A stretch of 64,000 bases of DNA from Paracoccus litorisediminis (GTDB taxonomy: Bacteria > Pseudomonadota > Alphaproteobacteria > Rhodobacterales > Rhodobacteraceae), in NCBI RefSeq assembly GCF_009711205.1, contig NZ_WMIG01000020.1, forward strand, positions 19,781-83,780, given 5' to 3'. Both the position numbers and the translations under genes were made by a program. The notes under the pieces were generated by a model. That model saw nothing but the letters and a program-made list of their open reading frames with translations. It was not told where the DNA came from and made no database searches. Positions 16,347-25,275 of the stretch are shown here, piece after piece. Each line of letters begins with the position of its first letter. The stretch's first letter is position 1.

Positions 16347-17921
16347 TCAGACGTTCCCAGCCGCCATTTCCCGCGCGATGTGATCCGCCTGCCTGATCGC
16401 AAGGGCGACGATGGTCAGGGTCGGGTTTTCTGCCGCGCCGGTCGTGAACTGGCTGCCATCGCTGATGAACAGGTTCGCCACATCGTGGGATTGCCCGTTC
16501 TTGTTGACGACTCCGTCTTCGGGTTTTTCCGACATGCGGTTCGTGCCCAGATTATGCGTCGAGGGATAGGGCGGCGTCGGCATGGTGCGCGTGGCGCCCA
16601 CCTCGCGATAGATCGCCTGTCCGACCTTGTAGGCGTGATTGCGCATGGCAATGTCGTTGGGATGATCGCTGAAATTCACGTTCGCCACCTTCAGGCCGAA
16701 GCTGTCTTCGGTATCGGAAAGCGTGACGCGGTTGTCGGCCTGCGGCATGTCCTCGCCCACGATCCACATGCCGGCCATGTTTTCGTAACTGTCGAGCGCG
16801 GTGGTGAATTCGCGCCCCCAAGCACCGGGATCAAGAAAGGCCGCCATGAAGGGCAGGCCAAGGCTCAGCGTTTCCAGCTCATAGCCGCCGACAAAGCCGC
16901 GCGCGGGATCGTGGCGCGCCTCATCGCGGATAATGCCCGCCATGGTCGTGCCGCGCCACATGCGCACCGGCTTTTCAAAGACGCCATAAACCGAGCCCGT
17001 GGTGTGGCGCATATAGTTGCGTCCGACCTGCCCCGAACGATTGGCCAGCCCGTCGGGGAACATCGTGCTGTGTGAGTTCAGCAGCAAGCGCGGGCTTTCG
17101 AAACTATTGCCCGCGACACAGACAAGGCGGGCCTTCTGCATCTGCAGATTGCCGTCCTTGTCGAAATATTCGACGCCGGTCACCTTGCCCGCGTCGTCAT
17201 GCAGGATGCGCGCGGCATGGGCATGGTCGCGAACCTCCAGATTGCCGGTCGCCTCGCCGCGCGGGATGTCGGTATAGGCGGCGGACCATTTCGCACCCCA
17301 TTTGCAGCCCTGAAAGCAGAAGCCGGTCTGCTGGCAGGACATGCGCTCGTCATAGTCGACGCTGTTGATGGCCATGTTGCCGGTATGGACTTCCTTGTAG
17401 CCGAGCGCCTTGGCCCCCTTTTCAAAGACCTTGTAATTGCTGTTGCCCGGCAGGCGCGGACGGCCACCCACGCCGGTCACACCCAGCTTTGCCTCGGCCT
17501 TGTCATACCAAGGCTGCATTTCTGCGCCGTCGATCGGCCAGTCCAGCAGGTTTGCGCCCTCGACCACGCCGTAATTGGTCTTGGCCTTCCACTCATGGTC
17601 CTGAAAGCGCAGCGATGCCCCCGCCCAATGGATCGACGTGCCGCCCACGGCCTTCACAATCCATGCCGGAAGCCCCGAGAAATCCTTGGCCACCCGCCAG
17701 TCGCCCGAGGTGGTGCGCGGGTCTGTCCAAGCCAACTGGCCAAAGCTTTCCCATTCGTCATTGACGTAATCCTCGGGCAGGTAGCGGCCCCCGGCTTCCA
17801 GAACCACGACCTTGACGCCCTTCTGCGCCAACTCGTTCGCCAGAACCCCGCCGCCCGAACCCGAGCCGACGATGACGGTGACGCTGCTGTCGCTTAGTTC
17901 GAATTTGGCTGCTTGTGCCAT
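16347..17921 (-). CDS. GMC-family FAD oxidoreductase (gluconate 2-dehydrogenase-like large subunit)
   Basis: A 524-residue flavoprotein. The N-terminal dinucleotide fold reads VIVGSGSGGGVLA with the acidic end VVVLEAGG; the GMC substrate region contains VGGTSIHWAG near 92, and the C-terminal active-site part contains STHNLGTNRM and FTTGAAENPTLTI. There is no signal of its own. The upstream gene encodes a Tat-signal subunit-3-like protein, so a co-exported (hitch-hiker) periplasmic complex that oxidises a sugar or alcohol and donates electrons to a cytochrome is likely. The third, cytochrome subunit usually seen in such complexes is not adjacent. Confidence 0.88.
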   Translation of the reverse strand: MAQAAKFELSDSSVTVIVGSGSGGGVLANELAQKGVKVVVLEAGGRYLPEDYVNDEWESFGQLAWTDPRTTSGDWRVAKDFSGLPAWIVKAVGGTSIHWAGASLRFQDHEWKAKTNYGVVEGANLLDWPIDGAEMQPWYDKAEAKLGVTGVGGRPRLPGNSNYKVFEKGAKALGYKEVHTGNMAINSVDYDERMSCQQTGFCFQGCKWGAKWSAAYTDIPRGEATGNLEVRDHAHAARILHDDAGKVTGVEYFDKDGNLQMQKARLVCVAGNSFESPRLLLNSHSTMFPDGLANRSGQVGRNYMRHTTGSVYGVFEKPVRMWRGTTMAGIIRDEARHDPARGFVGGYELETLSLGLPFMAAFLDPGAWGREFTTALDSYENMAGMWIVGEDMPQADNRVTLSDTEDSFGLKVANVNFSDHPNDIAMRNHAYKVGQAIYREVGATRTMPTPPYPSTHNLGTNRMSEKPEDGVVNKNGQSHDVANLFISDGSQFTTGAAENPTLTIVALAIRQADHIAREMAAGNV

Positions 17922-17937
17922 GATTTATCCCCTCTGC

Positions 17938-18459
17938 TCACAGCCAGTCGATGGCGTCGAAACCACGGTCGATATAGCCGCCCTTCGAAAAGGACTCGCC
18001 CTCATAGCCAAAGATCGGCCAGACCTCTTTCTGGTTATAAAGGCCCGTCACCAACCCGCCGCGCAGGGTCTGGAAGAACTTGGTTTCCTCGATTTTGCGC
18101 AGGATCGCGACGCGCTCGTCCTCCCATCCGGCGGACAGATAGTCCTCGAAACCAGCATCTTTCGCGGCCTTGTCCAGCGCCGCGATCCCTTCGGCCACCG
18201 CTGCCTTTTGCTCCGCGCTGTCATAGGATTTGACCGCGATCGCATAGAAACGGTCGCCGACCCGGTCGTGGGGATAGATGTCGCGCGCCATCTGCAACAG
18301 CGTCGCCATCTGATGTTCGCTGACATGGGTGACCTCGACCGCCCATGCCGCGTCCGGCGCAGCGATAAAGCCCGTCCCGGCAACCGCCAGCGCCCCGGCC
18401 GCCACGGCACGCGACAACAGCGCCCGCCGGGTCAGCCCCTGCTTGCTGAGTTCAGACAT
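17938..18459 (-). CDS. Tat-exported gluconate 2-dehydrogenase subunit 3 family protein
   Basis: A 173-residue protein with a twin-arginine signal (LTRRALLSR, followed by a hydrophobic Ala/Gly stretch and a probable AWA cleavage near 39). The mature part matches the small subunit-3 family that accompanies GMC dehydrogenases: MATLLQMARDIYPHDRVGD and the C-terminal KEVWPIFGYEGESFSKGGYIDRGFD are split here as typical segments. It lies 16 bases upstream of the GMC gene on the same strand. Its role is to chaperone and export the flavoprotein and complete the periplasmic enzyme. Confidence 0.86.
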   Translation of the reverse strand: MSELSKQGLTRRALLSRAVAAGALAVAGTGFIAAPDAAWAVEVTHVSEHQMATLLQMARDIYPHDRVGDRFYAIAVKSYDSAEQKAAVAEGIAALDKAAKDAGFEDYLSAGWEDERVAILRKIEETKFFQTLRGGLVTGLYNQKEVWPIFGYEGESFSKGGYIDRGFDAIDWL

Positions 18460-18521
18460 GATCCTTCTCCTCCTCCCTCACTATCCGTCGCGGGCAACCC
18501 TCCTCCGGCTGCCTTCGACGG

Positions 18522-18917
18522 TCACTTGTAGCGGCCGCCCCGCTGCAAAACCTCGATCTGGTACCCATCCGGATCGGCAATGAAAAAGAACCGCGCGATG
18601 ACCTCGCCTCCGGGGGCAAAATCGACCAGCTTGCGGGGCGCAAAGCCCTCGGTCTCAAGCCGCGCATGGACGGCGTCCAGATCTTCGACGGAAAAGGCGA
18701 CGTGGCCATAGCCGTCGCCCAGATCATATGGCTCGGTCCGGCCCTTGTTGACGGTCAGCTCCAGCTCGGTCTCGCTCTCGCCATTGGACAGATAGACAAG
18801 CGTGAAGCTGTCGAAGGGCAGGCGCTCGGCAACCTTCAGTCCGAAGCAGCGCGCGTAGAAGTCGACCGAGCGCGCCTCGTCCAGAACCCGGATCATCGAA
18901 TGGACGTATTTTGCCAT
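18522..18917 (-). CDS. Lactoylglutathione lyase-like VOC protein (glyoxalase I family)
   Basis: A 131-residue vicinal-oxygen-chelate protein with two betaalphabetabetabeta modules. The expected metal ligands of glyoxalase I are visible: His6 in YVHSMIRV, Glu in ELELTVN (about 56), His in GYGHVAF (about 75) and Glu in YQIEVL (about 124). Length fits bacterial GloA. It leads a three-gene minus-strand operon with the subunit-3 and GMC genes (62-base gap), which suggests that the dehydrogenase may produce a reactive 2-oxoaldehyde, or that the VOC protein acts on a related substrate. The last point is inference. Confidence 0.84.
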   Translation of the reverse strand: MAKYVHSMIRVLDEARSVDFYARCFGLKVAERLPFDSFTLVYLSNGESETELELTVNKGRTEPYDLGDGYGHVAFSVEDLDAVHARLETEGFAPRKLVDFAPGGEVIARFFFIADPDGYQIEVLQRGGRYK

Positions 18918-19007
18918 GCTTTCCGCCTTTTAACTTGGTCCTGTCACAAGGCTAGTGGCGGGGTTCCGGTGTAAGGTAGTAACCGCATACTACACGCGCG
19001 ATTTTTC

Positions 19008-19295
19008 CTATTCGGCGGCGGTCGCGGCCAGATGGTGATCCTCGCCCAGATGGATGGTGCAGGCGCAGCGCAGAAGCGAGGTGAAGTTTTTCGCCTCGCC
19101 ATGCAGTTCAAGCACCTCGGCATGCAGTTTTGAGATGAACCCGGGTGTCGTCAGGCCCTGCCGCGCGGCAATATCGTCGAGTATCCGCCAGAATGCCCGC
19201 TCAAGCCGGATCGAGGTGGACTGTCCGTTCAGCCGCAGCCTGCGCGTCACGGTTTCGTATCGTCCGGGATCCTGTCCCGCAAAGACCTGGCACAT
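19008..19295 (-). CDS. Ribbon-helix-helix domain protein (RHH_4 type)
   Basis: A 95-residue protein. RRLRLNGQSTSIRLERAFW followed by ILDDIAARQGLTTPGFISKL is the strand-helix-helix pattern of small RHH_4-type DNA-binding proteins common in alphaproteobacteria. The C-terminus carries a short segment with cysteine (LLRCACTIHL). It is flanked by 90-106-base gaps and is probably a single-gene unit. The target is unknown. Confidence 0.8.
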   Translation of the reverse strand: MCQVFAGQDPGRYETVTRRLRLNGQSTSIRLERAFWRILDDIAARQGLTTPGFISKLHAEVLELHGEAKNFTSLLRCACTIHLGEDHHLAATAAE

Positions 19296-19401
19296 CGCTT
19301 GATCTCTCCCTGGGCCCGTTGATCTTGTGACAAGCGCGTTGTGCGGTCAATGAGATCTGGGCGCTTGAGGGGATCGGTTTCATATCCCCGAGCGGGAGGT
19401 A

Positions 19402-20190
19402 TCAGCGCAGCCGTTCGATCAATGCCATCGCGGCATGCGGGTTGCGCACCTTATGCCCGCTGATCACGTACAGATAGACGTCGCGCGCGCCGGAAGGTGC
19501 CGGATCGCCGATATAGTCCAGCCCATCGGGCACACCACCCGCGGCCCAGATGCGCGCGCGTTCTGCCCAGAGGTCCAGCGCCGCAGGGCTGTAGCCCAAA
19601 GGCTCATCCTCAACCGTCCCCATGATCCGCGCATAGATGAAATCCGCCGTGGGATCGGCGATCTGCGGGAATTCTCCATCGGCGGATATGACCACCGCGA
19701 CGTTATGCGCGCGCGCCATGTCCAGAAATTCCGGGTCACGGAAACTGTCATGCCGCACCTCGATCGCGTGGCGCAGCGTGCGCCCTTCATGCGTTGCGGG
19801 CAGCAGGTTCAGGAAGGCTCCGAAATCCGCAGGGTCGAATTTCTTGGTCGCCATGAACTGCCAATTGATCGGGCCAAGCTTGTCGCCCAGCAGCATCACG
19901 CCGCTGTTGAAGAACCGCTCGATGGTTTCGCCAGCATCGGCCAACACCTTGCGGTTGGTGGCGTATCGTGGGGCCTTCAAGGAAAAGACGAAACCATTCG
20001 GCGTCTCGTCATGCCATTTCTGAAAGCTCTCGGGCTTTTGGCTGCCGTAATAGGTGCCGTTCACCTCGATCGAGGTCAGCTGGCTCGACGCATATTCCAG
20101 CTCGCGCTTCTGCGCGAGACCCTCAGGATAGAAGCTGCCCCGCCATGGCTCAAAGGTCCAGCCGCCAATGCCGATATGGATCTTGCTCAT
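19402..20190 (-). CDS. DUF72 family protein (YecE-like)
   Basis: A 262-residue TIM-barrel protein of the DUF72 family. Typical segments: GIGGWTFEPWRGSFYPEG at the N-terminus, LTSIEVNGTYYGSQKPESF, FSLKAPRYATN, GPINWQFMATKKFD, AIEVRHDSFRDPEF, and the C-terminal DVYLYVISGHKVRNP. The biochemical function of the family is not established. It starts at an ATG with GGTGAG upstream and has no close same-strand neighbour. Confidence 0.9.
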   Translation of the reverse strand: MSKIHIGIGGWTFEPWRGSFYPEGLAQKRELEYASSQLTSIEVNGTYYGSQKPESFQKWHDETPNGFVFSLKAPRYATNRKVLADAGETIERFFNSGVMLLGDKLGPINWQFMATKKFDPADFGAFLNLLPATHEGRTLRHAIEVRHDSFRDPEFLDMARAHNVAVVISADGEFPQIADPTADFIYARIMGTVEDEPLGYSPAALDLWAERARIWAAGGVPDGLDYIGDPAPSGARDVYLYVISGHKVRNPHAAMALIERLR

Positions 20191-20610
20191 GTATACTCAC
20201 CTTGTCATGTTCTCGACAGGTATGGTGGAAGCAGAGGGTCGGATCACTCTGTTCCTTGCTTTCCAATCCGGGCGCTTGTGAATTCCTGAGCACGAAAGAA
20301 TGTCTCCCGTACCCAGCCGTGCAACGTAGTGCCAAACGCCCGCCGCAAGGATGCCATGTCCTTTTCCCAGCACCATAGGGAATCCGTCGCGCCGAATATA
20401 GCACGACGATCTAGGCGGGATCGCACCAGCCGCTATCACCCGACAAAATGACAGCCATGGTAACACGTGGTGTCGTACCCTGAACCGTCACGGCTAGCGT
20501 CGCCGTGGCCTTGGCAAGCCGTTCGTCTTCTTGCGCAAGGGCCGACCTACAGCGCTTGTCCCGCCGCTCCCGCAGTGGAGGCCGACGCTTGAAGTCGCGC
20601 GCGGGTATCG
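20191..20610. other. 420-base gap with no recognisable gene
   Basis: Lies between the DUF72 start and the end of the GT2 gene, both on the minus strand. Several frames of 60-90 codons cross it, but none has a plausible ribosome-binding site or any family feature, and I see no strong hairpin. It should hold the DUF72 promoter. It may contain sequence derived from a lost gene. Confidence 0.4.
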
Positions 20611-21402
20611 TCACTGATGGTGGGACACTGGATCGGGCAAAGCACCCGAGGGCAGGGTAAAAGCAGCCTCGCTTTCAATCTGGATCGGTGCTGCCTTGGG
20701 CTTGCCGCTGCGGCGGATCAGCCATGCGACGCCCAGCAGGTCGATTGCGCCGACCAGGGCACGTTGCAGGTTCGAATAGTTCGACCTGCCGGCTTGCCGC
20801 GCCCGGTGGGTCACGGGGCAGACCAGAACCTCCCAACCCTCGCGGCGGATAAGGGCGGGGGTGAAGCGGTGGATATGATCAAAGAAAGGCATGGCCAGCC
20901 ACGCCTCGCGTCGAAACAGCTTCAATCCGCAGCCGGAATCGGTCACGCCGTCATGCAGCACGGCATTGCGCAGTGCATTCGCCAGCCGCGAGGCAAGCTG
21001 CCGACTGGCCACGTCCTTGCGCTTCAGCCGTTGTCCCTGAACCAGGCCGACCCGCGCAGCCGAGGCCGAGGCCAACCGGGCAATCAGGGCCCTGATCTGG
21101 TCGGGCGGGTTCTGCCCGTCTCCGTCCAGCGTCGCCACCCAGTCGTGGCGCGCCGCCTGCACGCCGCTGCGGATCGCCGCCGACTGGCCGCTGCACAGCG
21201 CATGGCGGATCAGGCGCAGGCGAGGCTCGGTTTCGATCAGTTCGCTCACCCGCGCAGCCGTGTTGTCCTCGGAGCCGTCATCGACGACGATGATCTGAAG
21301 CTTCAGGTCGGACAGCGCGGCGAAGGTTTCGGCGATCAGCGCCGCGATTGCGCCTTCTTCGTTGTGGCAGGGAATGACGACGGAAAGGGAACGAAGGGTC
21401 AT
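20611..21402 (-). CDS. Family 2 glycosyltransferase (DPM1/ArnC-like)
   Basis: A 263-residue GT2 enzyme of the dolichyl/undecaprenyl-phosphate sugar transferase kind. Nucleotide-sugar motifs: VVIPCHNEEGAI at the N-terminus, IIVVDDGSEDNT near 42, LDGDGQNPPD near 93 (metal DxD-type), and SGCGLKLFRREAW near 160. A longer frame runs to 21546, but the ATG at 21402 overlaps the upstream stop (ATGA) and matches the family start. It likely loads a sugar on a polyprenyl phosphate carrier for the ArnT-like transferase encoded just upstream. It is the last gene of the LAB_N / ArnT-like / GT2 operon. Confidence 0.88.
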   Translation of the reverse strand: MTLRSLSVVIPCHNEEGAIAALIAETFAALSDLKLQIIVVDDGSEDNTAARVSELIETEPRLRLIRHALCSGQSAAIRSGVQAARHDWVATLDGDGQNPPDQIRALIARLASASAARVGLVQGQRLKRKDVASRQLASRLANALRNAVLHDGVTDSGCGLKLFRREAWLAMPFFDHIHRFTPALIRREGWEVLVCPVTHRARQAGRSNYSNLQRALVGAIDLLGVAWLIRRSGKPKAAPIQIESEAAFTLPSGALPDPVSHHQ

Positions 21403-22961
21403 CTGCACGCCTCGGTTTCTTGTTGTTTGCCTGGGTCGGGGGAAAGCCACAGCCCATAGGTCTGGTCGCGGAAGGTCATGACCTCGGACGGAGGCATGGC
21501 CTGCGGGGCCTTCGCAATCGGCATGGCAAGGATGCGCGCGGGGCACCGGGCCAGCCAGTCAAGCCCATCTTGCGGGCGGTCGAACAGCTGGACCGGCTGG
21601 AGCAGACGCCCGGCATAGCCGAATTCCCCGGCATAGCTGCGGCTGACCAGACCGATCCCGGCCGCCTCATGCGGGGCAAGGCGACGGGCCAGAGGGCCGG
21701 CATCATAGATTTCGGACATCCTGCCCAGAAACAGGACCGACAAAGACAGCGCGATCAGCGCGCTTGCGCATGCGGCGTTGGGACCGCCGCGCCAGACAAG
21801 CAGCAGCGCCAGAAGCACAAGGCCACTGCCCAGAAGCATGGGGGCAAGTGGTTCGGCGGCGGCGTGCCATTCTTGCGGCCCAAAGCCCAGCATGATCGCT
21901 CCGAAGACCAGCAGCAGCGACGCGGGCAGGATGGCGGCCAGCCGCATTGACAGGCGCGCATCCGCAAGTGCCGGGGCAAAGGCGACGGCAACCGCAGGCA
22001 GCATCGGCAGCAGGTAATGCGCCTGCTTGCCGCTGATCAGGCTGAAGATCACGAAGGTCGCGCCGATCCAGACCGGCAGCGGGCCGGGCAGCCGGACGGC
22101 GCGCCATGCAGTGGGGGACCAGCCCCAAGGCCAGATCAGCAGCGGTGCCAAAGCAAGGAAGAACCAGAAGGGTTTCTGATGGGCAAAGGAATCGACCATG
22201 CGCCCGGCGCTTTGCGTCCAAAGAACGGCATGGCGGTATTCCGGGCCACCGGCGATCAACGCGGGGACCAGCCACAGTGCGACGATGGCCAACCCGGTCA
22301 GCAGACCAAGCGCCAGCCCCTTGATCATCTGTTTCGTACCGATCCCGGCCCAAAGCGGGGTGGCCAGCGCCACCGGCAGCAGATGCAGCAAGATTACCGG
22401 CCCTTTCGCCAGCGCCCCAAGGGCCAGCGCAGCGCCAAAGCCCAGCCATGCGGCCCGCGCCTGCGTTGGCACGTTGGTCAGCGCGGTGACGCCAAGGACG
22501 GCCGCCAGCGTCAGCAGCGCGTCGAACATTGTCAGCCCGGCAAAGATCGAAAACCCCAGCGACCCCGCCAGCACCAGCGCTGTGCGCCCGCCGATATCGG
22601 GCGATGCGGGCACCAGCCTTTGCGCCAGCCGCGCCGTCGCCCAGATCGACGCCAGCCCAAAGGCCGGAGCGACAAGCCGGGCGGCGATCTCGGACGGGCC
22701 GGTGACCAGCCAGACAAGGTTGATCAGCCAGAACAGCAGGGGCGGCTTGTGGCTGTAGGTCAGCCCGTTCAGATGCGGCACCAGCCAGTCGCCGGACAGG
22801 CGCATCTCCCACGCGACGGTCAGGTAGCGGGTCTCATCGATCGGCAAGGCCGGACGCAGGATCACGCCCAGCACGGAAATCGCCGCAAACAGGCACATGG
22901 CCAGCAGAAGGGGCGGCAGCTGCAATCCCGCCTCGCGGCTTTCGGCAAGCTGATCGGTCAT
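21399..22961 (-). CDS. ArnT-like family 39 glycosyltransferase (membrane)
   Basis: A 520-residue integral membrane protein with about 11-12 helices and the GT39/GT83 (PMT/ArnT) first periplasmic loop: LPIDETRYLTVAWEM with the acidic DE pair, then LNGLTYSHKPPLLFWL near 65. It should transfer a sugar from a polyprenyl-phosphate donor to lipid A or another periplasmic acceptor. Its start (22961) overlaps the LAB_N stop, and its stop overlaps the GT2 start, so the three proteins are made together. The exact sugar and acceptor are not determinable. Confidence 0.87.
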   Translation of the reverse strand: MTDQLAESREAGLQLPPLLLAMCLFAAISVLGVILRPALPIDETRYLTVAWEMRLSGDWLVPHLNGLTYSHKPPLLFWLINLVWLVTGPSEIAARLVAPAFGLASIWATARLAQRLVPASPDIGGRTALVLAGSLGFSIFAGLTMFDALLTLAAVLGVTALTNVPTQARAAWLGFGAALALGALAKGPVILLHLLPVALATPLWAGIGTKQMIKGLALGLLTGLAIVALWLVPALIAGGPEYRHAVLWTQSAGRMVDSFAHQKPFWFFLALAPLLIWPWGWSPTAWRAVRLPGPLPVWIGATFVIFSLISGKQAHYLLPMLPAVAVAFAPALADARLSMRLAAILPASLLLVFGAIMLGFGPQEWHAAAEPLAPMLLGSGLVLLALLLVWRGGPNAACASALIALSLSVLFLGRMSEIYDAGPLARRLAPHEAAGIGLVSRSYAGEFGYAGRLLQPVQLFDRPQDGLDWLARCPARILAMPIAKAPQAMPPSEVMTFRDQTYGLWLSPDPGKQQETEACR

Positions 22962-23248
22962 GCTGCGACCTTGGCGGCGGCCTCGGCGCGGATCATGCGC
23001 AGGTTGCGCAGATAGACCACCAGCCCGGCGGCCTGACCGATGATGAAGACCGGATCGCGCCGTGCCACGGCATAGGCCAGCAGCACGCAGCCGCCTGCAA
23101 GGCTCAGCCACCAGAAGGCCAGCGGAATGACGCTGCGCCCCTGTCTTTCGCTGACGATCCACTGGACCAGAAATCTTGCGCTGAACAGCGCTTGCCCCAG
23201 AAGGCCGATGGCCAGCCAGAAGGTGGATGTCGTCATGCTCTTGTCCAT
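22958..23248 (-). CDS. Lipid A biosynthesis N-terminal domain (LAB_N) protein
   Basis: A 96-residue membrane protein of three helices matching the LAB_N family (small SWEET/PQ-loop-like proteins): FWLAIGLLGQALFSARFLVQ, SVIPLAFWWLSLAGGC and DPVFIIGQAAGLVVYLRNL. The start may be the Met at residue 5. LAB_N proteins commonly sit beside ArnT- and DPM-like transferases, and here the three genes overlap by 4 bases each. A role in moving or presenting the carrier-linked sugar is inferred from this context. Confidence 0.85.
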   Translation of the reverse strand: MDKSMTTSTFWLAIGLLGQALFSARFLVQWIVSERQGRSVIPLAFWWLSLAGGCVLLAYAVARRDPVFIIGQAAGLVVYLRNLRMIRAEAAAKVAA

Positions 23249-23347
23249 GCCGCAATGCCCCGAACGTCGCTTATGCGACCCCGAAGTCTTGTTTCTGGCG
23301 CAAGGCTAGATAGCGAACCTGACGTGAAGCTGAACGCGGCGGCGGCG

Positions 23348-24004
23348 CTATTTCAGGATACGATAACCAAGACCGCGCTGGTTCTGGATGCGGTCGCGCC
23401 CCAGCTTGCGGCGCAGCCGGCTGACATAGACCTCGACCGTATTGCTTTCGACGCCTTCATCGAAGGAATAGATCCGGTTTTCGATCTCGGGGCGCGAGAC
23501 CAGCCGGTCGGCATTGCGCATGAGGGTCTCGAACACGATCCATTCGTGTCGGCTCAGATCGACCGGGCCGTCCGGTCCGGTGATCCGCCGCATGGCAAGA
23601 TCGACGCGAAACGGGCCAAGATGGATCACCGGATTGGGGTTGCCGATATAGCGGCGGGCGACGGCCCCGATGCGGGCGGACAGCTCCCACAGGTCGAAGG
23701 GCTTGACCAGATAGTCGTCCGCCCCGGCATTCAGCCCCTCGATCCGGTCCGAGATGCGGTCCATCGCCGTCAGCACGATGACCGGCGTTGCGGCGCCGCG
23801 CCTGCGCAGATCGCGCAGGAAGTCAAGGCCGCGCCCGTCGGGCAGCATCAGGTCCAGCAGGATCAGGTCGTAATCGGTGGTCTCGGTGCAGGCGCGCGCA
23901 TCGGCCAGATCGCGAACCCAGTCGGCCAGATGCCGGTCGGCGACGATCTGATCCCTGACGGCCGTGCCCAGCCCTTCGTCATCCTCGACCAGCAGGATGC
24001 GCAT
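23348..24004 (-). CDS. OmpR/PmrA-type response regulator, orphan
   Basis: A 218-residue response regulator: receiver domain with the acidic pocket LLVEDDE, phosphorylatable Asp in LLDLMLPDGRG (about 51), Lys in LVKPFD (about 101), then a winged helix ending VSRLRRKLGRDRIQNQRGLGYRI. The frame extends to 24109, but MRILLVEDD at 24004 is the normal start. It lies 99 bases upstream of the LAB_N-ArnT-GT2 operon on the same strand, as PmrA-like regulators often do, but no histidine kinase gene is adjacent. The kinase must be elsewhere or the regulator responds to another donor. Confidence 0.9.
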   Translation of the reverse strand: MRILLVEDDEGLGTAVRDQIVADRHLADWVRDLADARACTETTDYDLILLDLMLPDGRGLDFLRDLRRRGAATPVIVLTAMDRISDRIEGLNAGADDYLVKPFDLWELSARIGAVARRYIGNPNPVIHLGPFRVDLAMRRITGPDGPVDLSRHEWIVFETLMRNADRLVSRPEIENRIYSFDEGVESNTVEVYVSRLRRKLGRDRIQNQRGLGYRILK

Positions 24005-24217
24005 CCTAGACCTTTCCCGATTAGAGTGTTCCCTCGCCCTCTTTTCGCCGTTTCCTGTACACGGTGGCAATCGGATTGCGCGCTGTAATTCTGCCTGCCG
24101 TTTCCGCACAGCGATCCCGAAATGGCGGGCCGCGATCGCTGACCGCGATTAAATCCGGTCAGATGCCACCTTTCATGCCATGATCGCCGCCGCGACTGGT
24201 TCCGATCCGTTCAGGAG

Positions 24218-25141
24218 ATGAATGACATGTTCCGGCCCATCATCAGCTTGATTTCCCTGACTCTGCTGGCCTCGTCCGTTTCGGCCGAGGTCCATGATTT
24301 CCCGCCCGACTTCCAGATGCAGGATGTTCAGGTGGATGACGCGACCATTCACCTGAGGGTCGGCGGAGAGGGACCCGCCGTCGTGCTGATCCACGGTTTC
24401 GGCGATACCGGGGATATGTGGCAGCCATTGGCTGCGGATCTGGCCCGCGATCACCGTGTGATCGTGCCTGATCTGCGCGGCATGGGCCTGTCCTCGCATC
24501 CCGAAGGGGGCTACGACAAACGCACGCAAGCGGGCGATATTCGCGCGGTGATGACCTCGCTGGGCACGGATCACGCGGTCATTGTCGGGCATGACATCGG
24601 CACCATGGTCGCCTATGCCTTTGCCGCCCGCTTCCCCGAGGCCACCGACAAGCTGGTGGTCATGGACGCCCCGGTTCCGGGGATTCCGCCATGGGACGAA
24701 ATCGTCCGAAATCCGCTGCTCTGGCATTTCGATTTCGGCGGACCGGATGCCGAACGTCTGGTGGCGGGGCGAGAGCGGATCTATCTGGATCGCTTCTGGA
24801 ACGAGTTTGCCGCCGATCCCGCCAAGCTGGATGAGGCGACACGGGCGCATTACGCCGCGCTTTACGCCCGGCCCGGGGCGATGCGTTCGGCCTTTGCGCA
24901 GTTCCGCTCGATCCGGCAGGATGCCGAGGACAATCGCGCCGCCATGGCGACGAAGCTGACCATGCCGGTTCTGGCGATCGGTGGCGAGAAGTCCTTTGGC
25001 GCGAATGAGGCCGCCGTGATGCGCAATGCGGCTGGTGACGTGACCGGGGTGGTGATCCCTGATGCCGGACATTGGCTGATGGAGGAACAGCCCGCCGCGA
25101 CGATCGCCGCCGTCAGGGACTTCATCGGCAAGGCTGATTAG
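24218..25141 (+). CDS. Secreted alpha/beta hydrolase (epoxide hydrolase/dehalogenase-like)
   Basis: A 307-residue protein with an N-terminal signal peptide (hydrophobic about 5-20, AxA-like site VSA-E). Alpha/beta-hydrolase marks: VVLIHGFGDTGDMW (oxyanion HG), VPDLRGMGLSS, nucleophile elbow VGHDIGTMVA with Asp as nucleophile, and the catalytic His in DAGHWLMEEQP. An Asp nucleophile points to epoxide hydrolase or haloacid/haloalkane-dehalogenase activity instead of esterase. The start may be the second Met (24227). It stands alone between divergent and same-strand unrelated genes. Confidence 0.87.
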   Translation: MNDMFRPIISLISLTLLASSVSAEVHDFPPDFQMQDVQVDDATIHLRVGGEGPAVVLIHGFGDTGDMWQPLAADLARDHRVIVPDLRGMGLSSHPEGGYDKRTQAGDIRAVMTSLGTDHAVIVGHDIGTMVAYAFAARFPEATDKLVVMDAPVPGIPPWDEIVRNPLLWHFDFGGPDAERLVAGRERIYLDRFWNEFAADPAKLDEATRAHYAALYARPGAMRSAFAQFRSIRQDAEDNRAAMATKLTMPVLAIGGEKSFGANEAAVMRNAAGDVTGVVIPDAGHWLMEEQPAATIAAVRDFIGKAD

Positions 25142-25275
25142 GCGGCATTTTCCAGCACCGGACCTTTTCGCCCAGATCCTCGGACCAAGGTCCGAAGAAT
25201 TGGGCGTCAGGATGTTGACTTCTGGGTTCAGCCCAATTTGCCCGCCCGTCGGGCGCTGAACCGAAAGGACATGCG

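Noticed and set aside
20150..20614. Small minus-strand frames between the DUF72 and GT2 genes
   Set aside because: No ribosome-binding site at plausible starts, no recognisable domains, and composition that does not stand out.
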